Assembly (NCBI GenBank): GCA_024516155.1
Contig: JAJJXM010000036.1
Span: forward strand, 1-64,000
DNA length: 64,000 bases
Origin: Pyronema omphalodes
Lineage: Eukaryota > Ascomycota > Pezizomycetes > Pezizales > Pyronemataceae
Direction: 5' to 3'
The notes under the pieces were generated by a model. That model ran no database searches. It was not told the origin of the DNA and was given only the letters and a program-made list of their open reading frames with translations. Made by a program: the position numbers and the translations under genes. Positions 18,792-29,987 of the stretch are shown here, one piece after another; positions within the stretch are counted from its first letter, which is position 1, and every line of letters starts with the position of its first letter.

Positions 18792-21700
18792 TTAGCTGTC
18801 AATGAAATGGGGGTGGTCTCGCCTGCGAGTCCTACTTAACCTGGCATGAGCCCATACCGATGTAGCGACCTTTGTCGCGGAGATAAACGAAGAGAGAGCC
18901 TTTGTGCCGGAGGGGGTGTGGAGGATGTTGTCCAAATTGATCCGGGAATTCCTGTGGAGTTTGAGATCCTGTCGAAGTGTTGTCCGGGCGTCCCGGTGAT
19001 CTGGGCAGCTGAGGAGCAGGTGCCAAGGGGTCTGAGGGGGGCGTAGCGGGTAGCTACAATGTCGCGATGGGTAGGAGTCTGTCGGCGGGTGTGCCAGGTA
19101 GTCCAGAAAGTATCCGTCTCCTGTACGGAGACCAAGGATCGCGGTAGAGAGCCACCGGGGGTTGTCGACGTAGATGGGATCCATGCGTCTCCGGTGCGGG
19201 GCAGAGTATGTGTGTGGTCGATCGGAGGAGGAGTACCAGTGTGTCAACTCGGTGACGGTCTTCTCGCGTGCTTTCTTGCGTAGCCGGGTGAGTGTAATGG
19301 GTAGATTTGCACGGGGGAGGGATTCGGTGGCTTGTTGAGCCAGGCGGTCTGCGGCATCGCTGCCGGGTATGTCGGAGTGACCGGGGATCCAGTGGAGGGT
19401 GACTGTGACGTCGTGTTGTAGTAGGGCTTCGGCTCTCTCATGTATAGTGTGGGCTATTTCCTGGCCGGGGCGGCGTCGGAGGTGTGAGGCACGTTGGAGC
19501 GCAGCTTTGTTGTCGCTAAAGATGTGCAGTCGACGGTTGTGGAGGTTGAGGCGAGCGATGTATTTCCAGCACGTTAAGAGGCATTCTTGAATTGCGCGCA
19601 CCTGTGCATCGAGCACTTCAGCTGTGTCTCCCATAGGTACGATGGCGTTAATGGTGGTGGGTAGTCCAATGGTGATGGTGTATCCGGCGCCGGTGCCAGA
19701 CGCGGTCTGCGACCCGTCCGTGTAGGCGATGATGACATTGCGGCGTCGTCTGAGGTCGTCGAGGAGTAGGAGGTGGGCGTGCGCTGTCTCGGGTTTCGGG
19801 CTGTGGGGATGTCGACGGTTAAGAGATTTTCGTCGGCGTCGAGCGGAACGGGGAGGGAGGTGTCTTCGACCGGTGCGTTGAGAGGGAGCCAAGGCGAGAG
19901 AGAGTGTAGAGCGCTGAGGAGGCGCGTGGGCTGTTGTGTGGTGTTGTGCCACGGGTGGTCGTGCTCGTTTGCGATCTCAATAGCGGCGGATTGTAAGCTC
20001 GGTATGGGGAAGGATGTGGGACACCGGCGTGCGATCGGATGTGTCGGAGGGAGAGTGAGGACGCGAAGTGCGTATCTGCGTTGCTTGTGGTCCAGGCGTA
20101 TCGGTACCGGAGGTAGCGCGGTCTCGTTATGGAGCGCCAGTGTGGGAGTCGAGTTAAAGGCGTTGAGTATGTGGCATAGGGCTGAATTTTGTTGGGTTTG
20201 TAGTTTCGAGGCAAGGTCTCTCTGTCGCGTCCACCATATCTCCGCTCCAAAGTCCGCACATGTTTGGACGCATGCCTGGAAAATTAGTCGGGTCGCGAGG
20301 GGAGACAGACCAGTTTCATATCTTGCTAATCGGCATAGCGCGTTGAGCGTTCTTTGTGCGGCGGCTGTTTTTCTACGTGCATGTGCTTTAAAGGTAAGGC
20401 GTCTGTCTAGGTACATACCAATCCATCGTACAACATCTCTTTCTCCTCCCTGCGTCCCAGGGCTCACTATCGTACCGTTCGGTAGTTTTACTTTTTCATT
20501 GTCTGTGATTGTATCTGACCTCGCCCAGTGGAAATGAAGGAGTTCCGTCTTTGAGTCGTCAAAGGCCACAGCGTTGGAAGCTGCCCAAGGGAATGCTGTT
20601 TTGGTAACTTTTTCCAGGAGGCGCGCGTCTTCTTTCCGGGTTCGACTCTGTACGACGATTGCGACGTCATCCATGTAACTGGGGGTCCACGCGAACGGGT
20701 GTTCCTGCATTAGTGCGTCGAAGAGCGGTCTTAAGTACAGGAGGAACAGGATCGGTGATGCTGGGGAAGCCTGGGGGATTCCCGTTTTAATTGGGCGTTG
20801 GCGATCTGTTTGTCCGTCGAAGGATAGAGCGGTCGTCCTTTCGGCGAGGAAGGTTTCGCATCATGTTCGGATTTGTCGGGGGCAGCCTAGCTGGTGTAGT
20901 GTCTGCTGAAGGCGATCGGCGGAGACATTGTCGAAAGCTCCGCGTACGTCTAGGAAAAGTGCTGTGGTGATAAGTTTCTGTTGTTTACCCATTTCAATGT
21001 CGTGGACGAGCGCCATTGCGGCGTCGATGGCGGATCGCTGCCGGCGGCCTCCTATTTGGTCTCGGTGTAACAGTTCCCGGGTCTCCGCGAGTTGTCCGAG
21101 CCGAGTCGCCATTAATTTCTCTAACGTTTTTCCAAGGCAGTTCAGCAGGGCGATTGGGCGGTATGCCTTTGGATTTGCGTAGTCGGGTTTGTTAGGTTTT
21201 GGTATAATTACCGTTGTGGCCTGTCTCCACCCACGGGGATGGTATCCTACAGTGCCCAGCGTCGAGTATAGATTGGTTAGGAATGTGGGGACGGCGAGAT
21301 ACACTTGGCGGAGACAACCAAAGGTTATCCCGTCGGGTCCTGGTACTTTCGAGGGGGAAGAGGCAAAGATGGCTTGTTTGACCTCCAACGGCGAGAAGGT
21401 CGTCCACGCTGTCTCTCTGCGACAGGGGAGGGTGGATGGGGGGGGCGGGGGAGGTGGTGGGGGGAATCACATCTGACATGCCTCTACTTTCCTGTCGAAC
21501 GAACTGCAGAGTTCCTCCCTACCGTTGATTGTGGCGCGGATATTCGGAGTGAGTTGGGCACGGCGCGGGTTTGTGTATTTGAAGGCCCGCCAGACGTCCG
21601 GTCCTTCTGCCTGAGCCAGATACTCTTTCCACATCGCATCCTTGGCATGTCTTATCTGACGGTGATACATTTTTCGTAGGCGGCGGTAAATGGTGTGGTT

Positions 21701-22733
21701 AGTGTCTGAGCCCGTTGATTTCCACCTTCTTTTTGCGCGGGTCATATCCTTTCTGGCAGGGTGACTTCCGCCGTCCACCAACGTTTCGATCGGGGGGTGA
21801 CTTGTAGTACGGGGGTGGAGGCGCAAGCTGCATCGAGGATATGTTCTCTCGCGTGGCGCGCCCAGGCGTCGAGGTTTTCGGGTGTGGGGTTGGGGGCGTA
21901 TTGACTCCACTGTGTTGTCGATGCGGAGATGGATGCTTGGAGGGTCGTGGAGAACAAGGCCCAGTCTATTTTCCGCCAGTTGAGGCGTTCCGGTGGGGGG
22001 GGGCAGGTTCTATGTCTGGGTGCACAGTTTGGATGTCGAAGCGAATTACTTTGTGGTCCGACCCGGTGGCTAATTCATCGTCTATGGCCCAGTTTCCTAC
22101 CTCTTCCATCATGGCTGGCGAGGCCAGGGTCAAGTCGATAACGGAGGATCTAGTCCCCTGTTGGTAGTAGTGTGTCGGGGTGCCTGGGACTGAAACCAAT
22201 CTCCAATTTTCCTGTTCTATAAGGTGTACCAGTTCACTGGCACGTTTGGGTGTGCGTGTTGCGGAGTTCCATAACGCGTGGTGAGCGTTGAGGTCACCTG
22301 TTATAACGCATCTGCGTGGGAGGGAAAGGGGTGATAGGGAGCGGGGAATTGTGTAGGTTTGGGTTTCGGGGTCATGTTCATTATAAATATTTAAAAGGAA
22401 AAACGCGGGGATGAGATCTGTACCTACCTCGAGGACCTGGAGGTCCGGGTCTGTACATATGTCTGTGCGTTGTGATACTTTCAGGTAGGGGTTTGTGCGA
22501 TTGATATACGCCGCTGTCCTGTTGGAGGCTCTGTCACCGCGGGGGGGCAGGACCAACGTGAAGGCGGGGTGGGTGGTGGCGAAGGCGGTGTCGGTGATGT
22601 TGATTTCCTGTAGCAGGATGATGTCTGCTGTTGTGCAGGCGCTGTTTAGGAGGGAGTCGAGGGCTGGGCGTTGGCGATTGATATTATGGGAAACTATTCG
22701 GATTGTTGTTGCCAATTGGTTGTAATCAGACAT
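18792..22733 (-). pseudogene. T3 ORF2: endonuclease, RT and RNase H, multiply broken
   Basis: All domains are recognisable. Endonuclease: SHNINRQ, LLQEIN, GDLNAHH and SDHKVI. RT: FLDVRGAFDNV, YMDDVAIVV. RNase H: YTDGSQ, FSDNKAAL, DAADRLA, and the C-terminal Cys/His block. Lesions from 5' to 3': a frameshift at the G-run 21995-22003, a frame change near 21757, another near 21390-21480, a TGG-to-TGA nonsense change at 20861-20863 (between motifs A and B), and a one-base loss near 19800. In motif B the glycine of GIPQG is followed by A (GIPQASP). The C terminus is longer than in T1 (RTRRRDHPHFIDS). Start overlap with ORF1: ATGTCTGA. Confidence 0.88.
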
Positions 22734-23582
22734 GTTGGATCATGTCAGTGTCTTTGTCTGTAGGGTTGGGTGAGGTAGAGGCGGCGGGTTGGGTTGCCTC
22801 TCTGGCTTCCTTGTGGATGCGGAGGCGAGTCGGGCATTGTTTGTGAAAGGCGGGATGGTCATGGTCGGGGATGCCAGCCTTGACGCAGTTTCTGCATTCG
22901 TACTTAGTGAGTGAGCATGACTTACCGTTTCTCGTCGGGCATTCGGTGCAGTTGTGGTTCTCCGTGGGGTGTTCTTTTCCACAGAGGGCGCAGATCGGTC
23001 CGGGGGGTCCAGTGCAGGTTGCGTGGTGGTGGCCGTAGAGTTGGCACCGTCGACATTGATCGGTTTTCCTCGCGGTGAAGTATTGGGTCACCCTTCGCGC
23101 TTCGAAGAACACCAGCACCTTACGGCGTTTGAGGAGGGCCAACTCGTCTGGCGTGCGCACTGCAATTACTACACTGGAGGCCGTCTTGCCAGCGCGCTTT
23201 TCTGCCGTTGTCATGTACCGCGGAGTCTGGGCCAGGGTGTCCGGGTTGTTGCTCCGTTCGATTTCTTCCCGGAGGAGGCGCATTCCTTCCTTAGTGTCGG
23301 GGTAGTTGTCCGTGGGGATGCTGTGGACGGCGAGTTTATACCATCTTTCATTGATGCGAGGGTTGTCGAGAGAGGGGTGTACCGTTTGGGCAGCGCGTTG
23401 AATTGTTTCTAAGTGTGCGGTTAGCTCTTCGGCAGTGGTAGCAGGGTTCAGTGTCCAGATGATATTTCCCGCTTGGTTTTTGCAGACCGTAGTGACTCCC
23501 ATGTGAGAGGGTGCTTTGGCCTCCAGCAGTGCTTTGTTCACTGCGAAGCCCACTTCTACTCGCGTGTGGACCGGGAGGACAC
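22726..23582 (-). pseudogene. T3 ORF1, C-terminal part
   Basis: It carries the conserved middle domain (RVEVGFAVNKALLEA to VTQYFTARK), then CRRCQLYGHHHATC, CALCGKEHPTENHNC and further Cys pairs, ending DTDMIQHV. G1 interrupts it at 23582/23583; the N-terminal part resumes at 30704. The 5-bp target duplication GACAC is at 23578-23582 and 30704-30708. T1 has the unoccupied site at 6471-6475. Confidence 0.85.
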
Positions 23583-24111
23583 TGTCAGGGACACGAGAAC
23601 GGACGTTCAAGGGACACACTGAACACTACCGGAAAGAGGGACTAGGCAGGTTCCGGAACGGGGAACGGCAGGACAAGGACCGAAGTGCTCGTCAGACGGA
23701 CGGCACACTAAACAGGGACAGGGACAAGGACAAGAGTGACGTAGGACTTAGGAGAGGAATTCTTATATTAGGAGTCAGGAGAAGGCACAAGACGTTCGAT
23801 GGAGAATCTCGACAACGGGGAGGCAAGCCTCCTTATGTACAAAGGGGCGGCCAGCACTCTTGCTGGGCCGTCATACAATCATCGCTACATGAGCTTCCGT
23901 TCTCCATCGATTCAACTGCGACGCCACAGCTCTCCAGCTCGTGGTACGTCATCCATCATCAATCAGTCTCTCAGTCAACATGGCACGGCACACACAACAA
24001 CACAACAACACAACGGCAACACAACACGGCAAGACAACGGCACGATGTCGATCAACAACCACGACAACATGATGACGCAACACAACGGCTCGTCAGCCGT
24101 GTGCCGTGACA
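23583..24111 (-). repeat. G1 3' LTR (529 bp)
   Basis: On the plus strand it starts TGTCAGGGACACG and ends GTGCCGTGACA. On the minus strand, a G-rich polypurine run (GGGGGGGTAC) abuts it at 24112-24121. The T target site GACAC precedes it. Confidence 0.9.
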
Positions 24112-24122
24112 GTACCCCCCCG

Positions 24123-27100
24123 TTAGGCTCGAGTTCCTACGAGAGGAGAAGGTTTGTCTGGGTATAACTGGTGAAATCTCTCAGCGGCCTCAGTTTCGGA
24201 TAGGTTCGTTTCCGGTTCCCAGGTTGGAGAGTCATGGCCGGTCCACTTGACGAGGTACTGCAGGTTTCCTCTTGACCAACGGCTATCCAGAATTTCGTCC
24301 ACGAACCATTCCTCTTCGCCATCTACTACTACCGGTGGGGGCGGTGGAATAATCTGGCCAGGGAGGGGGTCCGAAGGGGCTGGGTTTAGTAGGGACACGG
24401 GGAAGGTCCTGTGGTGTTTCATGGTCTCCGGTATGTCCAATTCATAGGCGTGGGATCCAATAGGCCGTAACACGGTGAAGGGGCCTAGGTGTTTATTTTC
24501 TAGTTTCTTTGAGGGGCGGCGGGTTCTTAGGTTGCGGGCGTCCAGCCATACCAGGTCTCCTGGTTTGAAGACCGGCGCGGGGAGTCGGGAATTGTCGGCG
24601 GCTTCTATGTGGCGAGCTTGGGCGTATTTCATTTCCGAACGTAAGACGTCATGGATGTGTGACATCCTTTCCGCTACCTCGTTCGCTTTCACTTCCTCAG
24701 GGTTGTCGGTCCTGATTTCCAGTTCGAAAGAGCACTTGGGGTGTCGACCATATATAGCGTAGAACGGAGACAGCGACGTTGTATCCGATACTTGGTTATT
24801 TGCAGCAAATTCTGCCAGTGGTAAAAATTTCTTCCAATCGTCTTGTAAATAACAGACGTACGCGCGGAGATATTGCTCCGTAACCGCGTTAATTCTCTCT
24901 GTTTGGCCGTCGGTTTGGGGATGAAAGGCCGTACTTGTGGCAATTTCGATACCCATGCAATTCGCCAAGTGTTTCCAGAAATGGGCCACAAATTGCGGAC
25001 CGCGGTCGGACACTACTGTGTCTGGCAGGTCGTGTAGTTTGAACACATTTTCCAGGAAGAGTTGCGCGAAGCCTTCTGCGTCTATCGTGGAATGACAGGG
25101 CACTAAGTGCCGCTGTTTCGTTAGTCGGCAAACGATCGCACATATTGCGTCGAAGCCTTCTGATGTCGGTAGTCCCGTAACAAAATCCACCGATATATTC
25201 TGCCAAGGGTGGTGCGGAACCGGTAAGGGCTTCAGGGTTCCATAGGGTGCGTGGCGGGTAGCCTTTGTTCTTTTACAGGTGTGGCAATTTCGGACGAATT
25301 GGTCCACATCCTTTCTCATCGAGGGCCAGTAATAATTCCTGGCGAGGAGTTCGAAAGTCTTCGCACGGCCCGGGTGTCCCATGGTGGGGGGGTCGTGGTG
25401 ATCTTGCAGTAGTTTCAATCGTAGCTTATCCAGCGCGGGGACATAGAGGCAATCTCGGTAGTACAATCTGTCTTCTAACACGGAACAATCGGCGAGCGAT
25501 ATGTCCTTACAGATTTGTGTGCCATCTTCCAGCATTCCCAACACTCGGTTGGGGAATGGATCTGTCTTGTAGCCCTCTGTGAACAGGAGGTCTACTTCGG
25601 AAGGTGCGAGTTTCATTGGCGGGGTCATGCATAACTGAAAGTTCTGTGGCTTCAGAACAGCTTGCTGGTTCGCCAGTATGCGTTCGTCTCCCTCTTCCGG
25701 GAGGTCGGCGGCTCTTCTTGTCAGGGCGTCCGGTTTTCCTCCCAACGTACCCGGTCGATAGGTGATCACGAAGTTAAAGCGAGACAGGAACTCGGACCAG
25801 CGTGCTTGTCGTCTATTCAGCAGCTTTGTCGTCATAAAGTATTCAAGATTCTTGTGATCCGTCAATACTTTTATAGGGAAGGCGGAGCCCTCTAAGTGGG
25901 GACGCCATTCCTCAAAACAACGAACTATTGCCAGTAGTTCCTGGTCGTAGATTTCGTAGTTACATTCTGCCGGGGAATGCTTCTTGGAATAAAATGCGAC
26001 GGGGTGTAACACGTTATCGTCGTCGTATTGTGATAAAACTCCAGCGGACACATAGTCAGATGCGTCTGTTTCTACTACAATCGGTTTCTCGTAGTCGAAG
26101 TGCTTGAGGATGGGTGCTGATGTAAATGCGTCCTTCAGTCGGTCGAAGGCGCTCTGCTGATCTTTACCCCAGACAAAGGGGATTGCTTTACCATCTTTCT
26201 TTTTGGTCAGAGCTGTAAGCGGGGAGACCACTTTTGAGTAGTCTTTGATAAATCTTCGGTAGAAATTCGCGAAGCCCAGGAACTCTTGGACCTGTTTCAA
26301 ATTGGTTGGTTCCTTCCAATCTCTCACTGTGGCTACTTTGGAATCCATCATGCGCGCGCCGTCGCGGCCGATGTTGTAGCCCAGGTACTGTACTTCTGCC
26401 TTAGCAAACTTACACTTCTCTGGCTTCAAGTGCAGTTTTTCTTGTTTGAGTCGTTCCAAGATCTTTCGGACGTGTGCGGTGTGATCGGACTTTGTTTCGG
26501 AGAATACGAGGATATCGTCCAAGTATGCCGTACAAAACTGGTCTAGGTATGGTCTCAGGACATCATTTATAAATGCCTGGAAATCGGCAGGCGCGTTGGT
26601 GAGCCCAAAAGGCATCACTTTCGATTCAAACAGGCCGTACCGTGTGCGGAAGGCCGTCTTCCATTCTTCGCCTTCGGCCATTCTGATAAGATTATAAGCG
26701 CTGCGGACATCAAGGGTGGTAAAGTATTGAGCTTTGGAAAGATTCATCATCGTTTCCTGTATCAATGGCAGCGGGTACCGTTTCTTCTCGGTACCTTCAT
26801 TCAGTCTTCGGTAGTCGACACACAGGCGTAGGGATCCGTCTGATTTCTTCACGAATAATATCGGCGAGGCGGCTGGTGATTGGGAGCGTTGTATAAATCC
26901 TTTCTCCAAATTCTCATCGAGCCATGTTTTCAGCGTCTGCAACTCGTTGCGTGACAGCGAGTATAACGGGCCGAAGGGCGGAACGAATCCCTCTTTCAGT
27001 GGGATCTTATGGTCGTAGGGTCGGTGCGGGGGAAGTTCCTTCGCGTTGACCTCCTTGAATAAATCGAGGTAGTCATGATACTCCTCGGGGATCATGTCTT

Positions 27101-27851
27101 TCAGTTCGTCGTCCGTGAGGGGGGGCTTGTCTTGTAGGGCGACGGTGATCTCGTCCAACGATAGCGAGAACACTGTCAGGCTTTCGTCTTCTACCATTTC
27201 CTTGAAGTCGGTGATGGTTAGACTTGAGATCTCTATTGGGGGTTCGTCCGGGGGGTCGGGGGCCGAGTCTTCCAACTCCGGCAAGGGGTTTGTGTCGGGC
27301 TCGTGGACAGCGGGAGGGGGCCTCGAGTCCAGGACCTCGACACCGGTTGTGCTCACAGGCAACGGGGTGCAGTTCCTTAGGCAGTATTCGGAGTCGAAGC
27401 TTACAGTGTTGGAACTGAAGCTTATGGTTACATCGTGTTTTTTCAACCAGGGGATACCCAACACCACCGGGTAGTGACCCAGCTTGGTGACAAACATAGG
27501 AAGGGTTTCCGAGTGACCGTTGATGGTACACTCTACTTGGGCGAGGTGTGTTATCTTTCCTGAGGATATGGGGCGGCCGTCGATAACTTCGACCGTTCGG
27601 GCGGTGGATAGGGGGGTTAGGGGGAGTTTGTGATGGCGGGCGAAATTGCGGTCAACAAAGGCGATACCAGTGGCGCCGCAGTCAACGAGCGCTACTGTTT
27701 TCACGGAGCGGTTATTGGAAAACAAGGAACAGGAGAGGACAAGGTGTTTGCATTCTAACTTTCCAGTAAAACTTGCGCCCGATAATAGCAATGTATCAGC
27801 AATAATATTCCCACCAGCGGCAGAGCCATCTTCTTGCAGCTGGTTTATTCT
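24123..27851 (-). CDS. G1 pol: protease, RT, RNase H, integrase, chromodomain
   Basis: A single open frame of more than 1200 codons. Order: aspartic protease (ALVDCGATGIAFVD, later VLGIPWL); RT with LDVRSAYNLIR and YLDD at about 423-426 counted from 27791; RNase H (VETDASDYVSAGVL, LTDHKNLEYF); zinc-binding integrase N terminus (GHPGRAKT...CHTC); integrase core with SVDFVTG, SDRGPQF and GQTERIN; GPF/Y-like module (KHLGPFTVLRPIGSHAYELD); chromodomain (FVDEILDSRWSRGNLQYLVK, then GHDSPTWEPE). There is no ATG near the start. Pol lies in the -1 frame relative to gag and overlaps it, with a slippery heptamer at 27851-27857, so it is read as a gag-pol fusion. All catalytic motifs look intact. Confidence 0.92.
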   Translation of the reverse strand, partial: RINQLQEDGSAAGGNIIADTLLLSGASFTGKLECKHLVLSCSLFSNNRSVKTVALVDCGATGIAFVDRNFARHHKLPLTPLSTARTVEVIDGRPISSGKITHLAQVECTINGHSETLPMFVTKLGHYPVVLGIPWLKKHDVTISFSSNTVSFDSEYCLRNCTPLPVSTTGVEVLDSRPPPAVHEPDTNPLPELEDSAPDPPDEPPIEISSLTITDFKEMVEDESLTVFSLSLDEITVALQDKPPLTDDELKDMIPEEYHDYLDLFKEVNAKELPPHRPYDHKIPLKEGFVPPFGPLYSLSRNELQTLKTWLDENLEKGFIQRSQSPAASPILFVKKSDGSLRLCVDYRRLNEGTEKKRYPLPLIQETMMNLSKAQYFTTLDVRSAYNLIRMAEGEEWKTAFRTRYGLFESKVMPFGLTNAPADFQAFINDVLRPYLDQFCTAYLDDILVFSETKSDHTAHVRKILERLKQEKLHLKPEKCKFAKAEVQYLGYNIGRDGARMMDSKVATVRDWKEPTNLKQVQEFLGFANFYRRFIKDYSKVVSPLTALTKKKDGKAIPFVWGKDQQSAFDRLKDAFTSAPILKHFDYEKPIVVETDASDYVSAGVLSQYDDDNVLHPVAFYSKKHSPAECNYEIYDQELLAIVRCFEEWRPHLEGSAFPIKVLTDHKNLEYFMTTKLLNRRQARWSEFLSRFNFVITYRPGTLGGKPDALTRRAADLPEEGDERILANQQAVLKPQNFQLCMTPPMKLAPSEVDLLFTEGYKTDPFPNRVLGMLEDGTQICKDISLADCSVLEDRLYYRDCLYVPALDKLRLKLLQDHHDPPTMGHPGRAKTFELLARNYYWPSMRKDVDQFVRNCHTCKRTKATRHAPYGTLKPLPVPHHPWQNISVDFVTGLPTSEGFDAICAIVCRLTKQRHLVPCHSTIDAEGFAQLFLENVFKLHDLPDTVVSDRGPQFVAHFWKHLANCMGIEIATSTAFHPQTDGQTERINAVTEQYLRAYVCYLQDDWKKFLPLAEFAANNQVSDTTSLSPFYAIYGRHPKCSFELEIRTDNPEEVKANEVAERMSHIHDVLRSEMKYAQARHIEAADNSRLPAPVFKPGDLVWLDARNLRTRRPSKKLENKHLGPFTVLRPIGSHAYELDIPETMKHHRTFPVSLLNPAPSDPLPGQIIPPPPPVVVDGEEEWFVDEILDSRWSRGNLQYLVKWTGHDSPTWEPETNLSETEAAERFHQLYPDKPSPLVGTRA

Positions 27852-29191
27852 TTTCCCGACACTTCTTCTTCAGCATCCACTAATTCCACACTCGCCACTT
27901 TAACATTTGTCTTGGCGGGGCACGACGCAGCCATGTGGCCGAGGCCACCGCAGTAGAGGCAACGTCCTTCTGATAGGCGGGTCGCGCGCTCCTGTGCCGA
28001 CAGTTTCTGACGGGGTCCCTGGGCCGGGGTTTGCTTGCTGGAGGAGGCGGTGGTGGCTTGGGTAGCGGGGGTGGGGCGACTGGTGGTGGGGGTGGCGGTG
28101 GTAGTGGTCTTAACTTGGCCGCGGTTGGTACGCAGCTTGCGTAGGTTTTCAAGTGCCCTTAATTGGGAGTCCAATTTTTGACACTGTTCGACGAATTCGT
28201 GCATCGTGGTGCTGGGCGGGGCACCAACCAACTTCTCGTGTAGCTCAAGGGACAGGCCGTTACGCAGGGCATCCATGGTGGCGGCTTCGTCCCAGCCTAA
28301 CTCTGCGACTAGGCGGGAGAACTCTGCGTAGTAGTCCGAAAATCCGCGGTTGTTCTGTCGGAGATTCTGTAGTTTGAAACGAGCCGTTGCGCGCTCGTCC
28401 GGGTCTCCGAAGGTACGCTGTAAAATTTTAATGACGTCCTCGACGTCGTTGAGAGCCCAGCGGTTGCCGTTTTCCTTGATGTAAGGGAGAATCTGGTCCA
28501 GGGCGCGTCCGCGGAGGCGGCCCATGGCGTAAGAAATCCGTTTATGGGGGGTCGGGAAACGTAGTTCATCGCTCACTAACTTGATACGAAGCAAGGAGAC
28601 AAAGCGGCGGAGGTCCTCCCTGTTGGACCCGTCGAAGGTTGGCGGATCCGAGATTTTGTCTCCAGTTACGCGGATGCCGGGGGAGGCGAGTAGCGCGTTG
28701 ATTAGCTCACGCTGGCGGGTGAGTTCTTTCTCGTAGTAGTGGATTTCGTTTGTATCGGCTTGCTCCTCCGGGGTTGGGAGGATCTCGGGGTCACGGGGGG
28801 GGGGTCTAGGAATTGGTGCGATTATCGCGGGGGCGGGGGCTGCGGCTGCGGCTGTGGTAGGGGGTGCGGCGGCTCGCGGTGCTGGTTCTGGGCCGTTCGG
28901 GTAGACCTGGACGGAGCCAGTCTGGATCACGACAGGGGGAATGGGAGCAGGGGTGGGAGCTTCCGGAGCGCGGGAGGCGACAGGGCTGGATACCCGAGTG
29001 CTGTTACGAGAGCCGGGGGTTTCCGCGAGGTCGTTTAGGAGGTAACCCGTGGGGTGGTCCTGAGCGTCTAAAATGGATTGTGCGAGTTGTTTTGTAAAGG
29101 TGAGCGGTTCATGGCCGTCGGGGAACTGGGTCATGGCGGCGGCGTTCACAATTTGTTGCCAGTGGCCTTCGTCAATAAGTTTAATATGCAT
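27845..29191 (-). CDS. G1 gag (about 448 aa from the first in-frame ATG)
   Basis: The capsid-like region has PPTFDGSNREDLRRFVSLLR, then YAMGRLRGRALDQILPYIKE and GFSDYYAEFSRLVAELGWDE, followed by a single zinc knuckle CLYCGGLGHMAASC and an acidic C terminus ending in TAA. The frame is open upstream to about 29377 but without ATG. The first in-frame ATG is at 29191 (MHIKLIDEGHW). An 80-codon upstream frame (29181-29423) overlaps this ATG by 11 bases; either gag has an extra leader ORF or its N terminus was split by a frameshift. The protein packages element RNA in cytoplasmic particles. Confidence 0.82.
   Translation of the reverse strand: MHIKLIDEGHWQQIVNAAAMTQFPDGHEPLTFTKQLAQSILDAQDHPTGYLLNDLAETPGSRNSTRVSSPVASRAPEAPTPAPIPPVVIQTGSVQVYPNGPEPAPRAAAPPTTAAAAAPAPAIIAPIPRPPPRDPEILPTPEEQADTNEIHYYEKELTRQRELINALLASPGIRVTGDKISDPPTFDGSNREDLRRFVSLLRIKLVSDELRFPTPHKRISYAMGRLRGRALDQILPYIKENGNRWALNDVEDVIKILQRTFGDPDERATARFKLQNLRQNNRGFSDYYAEFSRLVAELGWDEAATMDALRNGLSLELHEKLVGAPPSTTMHEFVEQCQKLDSQLRALENLRKLRTNRGQVKTTTTATPTTSRPTPATQATTASSSKQTPAQGPRQKLSAQERATRLSEGRCLYCGGLGHMAASCPAKTNVKVASVELVDAEEEVSGKE
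27851..27857 (-). promoter_or_regulatory. Probable -1 ribosomal frameshift site of G1
   Basis: On the minus strand the gag frame reads TCG GGA AAA GAA TAA. The heptamer G GGA AAA fits the X XXY YYZ rule two codons before the gag stop, and pol is open in exactly the -1 frame from 27869 onward. A short CCAGC/GCTGG pairing lies downstream. Confidence 0.6.
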
Positions 29192-29423
29192 CCTGGCGGG
29201 CTCTGAGGATTGGCTTGAGTCTGATGGTGCGGCGGATGTGCTCCTGATAGGTGTAGTCCTGGAGTTGCCAGCGGACCACAAGGTAGCAGTTATTTTCTGC
29301 TCGTCGGACGGTTCTTCGCACTGCGCCAGCGAATCTGTCGGGGATCCCAAAGGTTTCGTATAAGGTGTGCGTTTCAAGAGCTTGCTTTAGTGCGTGGGTC
29401 CAGGCAGAACCGGTGCGGTTCAT
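29181..29423 (-). CDS. G1 leader ORF (80 aa) or split gag N terminus
   Basis: This is the first ATG after the 5' LTR (36 nt from it). It encodes MNRTGSAWTHALKQALETHT and on to a stop at 29181, with balanced composition (ENNCYLVVRWQLQDYTYQEH) that looks protein-like. Its last 11 bases, ATGCATATTAA, contain the gag ATG. I do not recognise a domain. It is either a separate small protein with stop-start coupling to gag, or the true gag N terminus displaced by a one-base change near 29190-29215. Confidence 0.45.
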   Translation of the reverse strand: MNRTGSAWTHALKQALETHTLYETFGIPDRFAGAVRRTVRRAENNCYLVVRWQLQDYTYQEHIRRTIRLKPILRARQDAY

Positions 29424-29458
29424 GCGTGTCGGTTGAATAGTTAATCGATCGAACGTAA

Positions 29459-29987
29459 TGTCAGGGACACGAGAACGGACGTTCAAGGGACACACTGAAC
29501 ACTACCGGAAAGAGGGACTAGGCAGGTTCCGGAACGGGGAACGGCAGGACAAGGACCGAAGTGCTCGTCAGACGGACGGCACACTAAACAGGGACAGGGA
29601 CAAGGACAAGAGTGACGTAGGACTTAGGAGAGGAATTCTTATATTAGGAGTCAGGAGAAGGCACAAGACGTTCGATGGAGAATCTCGACAACGGGGAGGC
29701 AAGCCTCCTTATGTACAAAGGGGCGGCCAGCACTCTTGCTGGGCCGTCATACAATCATCGCTACATGAGCTTCCGTTCTCCATCGATTCAACTGCGACGC
29801 CACAGCTCTCCAGCTCGTGGTACGTCATCCATCATCAATCAGTCTCTCAGTCAACATGGCACGGCACACACAACAACACAACAACACAACGGCAACACAA
29901 CACGGCAAGACAACGGCACGATGTCGATCAACAACCACGACAACATGATGACGCAACACAACGGCTCGTCAGCCGTGTGCCGTGACA
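29459..29987 (-). repeat. G1 5' LTR (529 bp)
   Basis: Same length as the LTR at 23583-24111, and no difference is seen by eye. The plus strand starts TGTCAGGGACACG and ends GTGACA, followed by the duplicated polypurine and pol end. Confidence 0.9.

Noticed and set aside
19773..20537. Long plus-strand frames opposite ORF2 (also 10540-10992, 11662-12237)
   Set aside because: Antisense shadows of RT, RNase H and ORF1, caused by GC-rich codon use.
23993..24050. ACAACAACACAACAAC repeats as a possible CRISPR-like or satellite array
   Set aside because: It is low-complexity sequence inside the G1 LTR and recurs only as part of that LTR.
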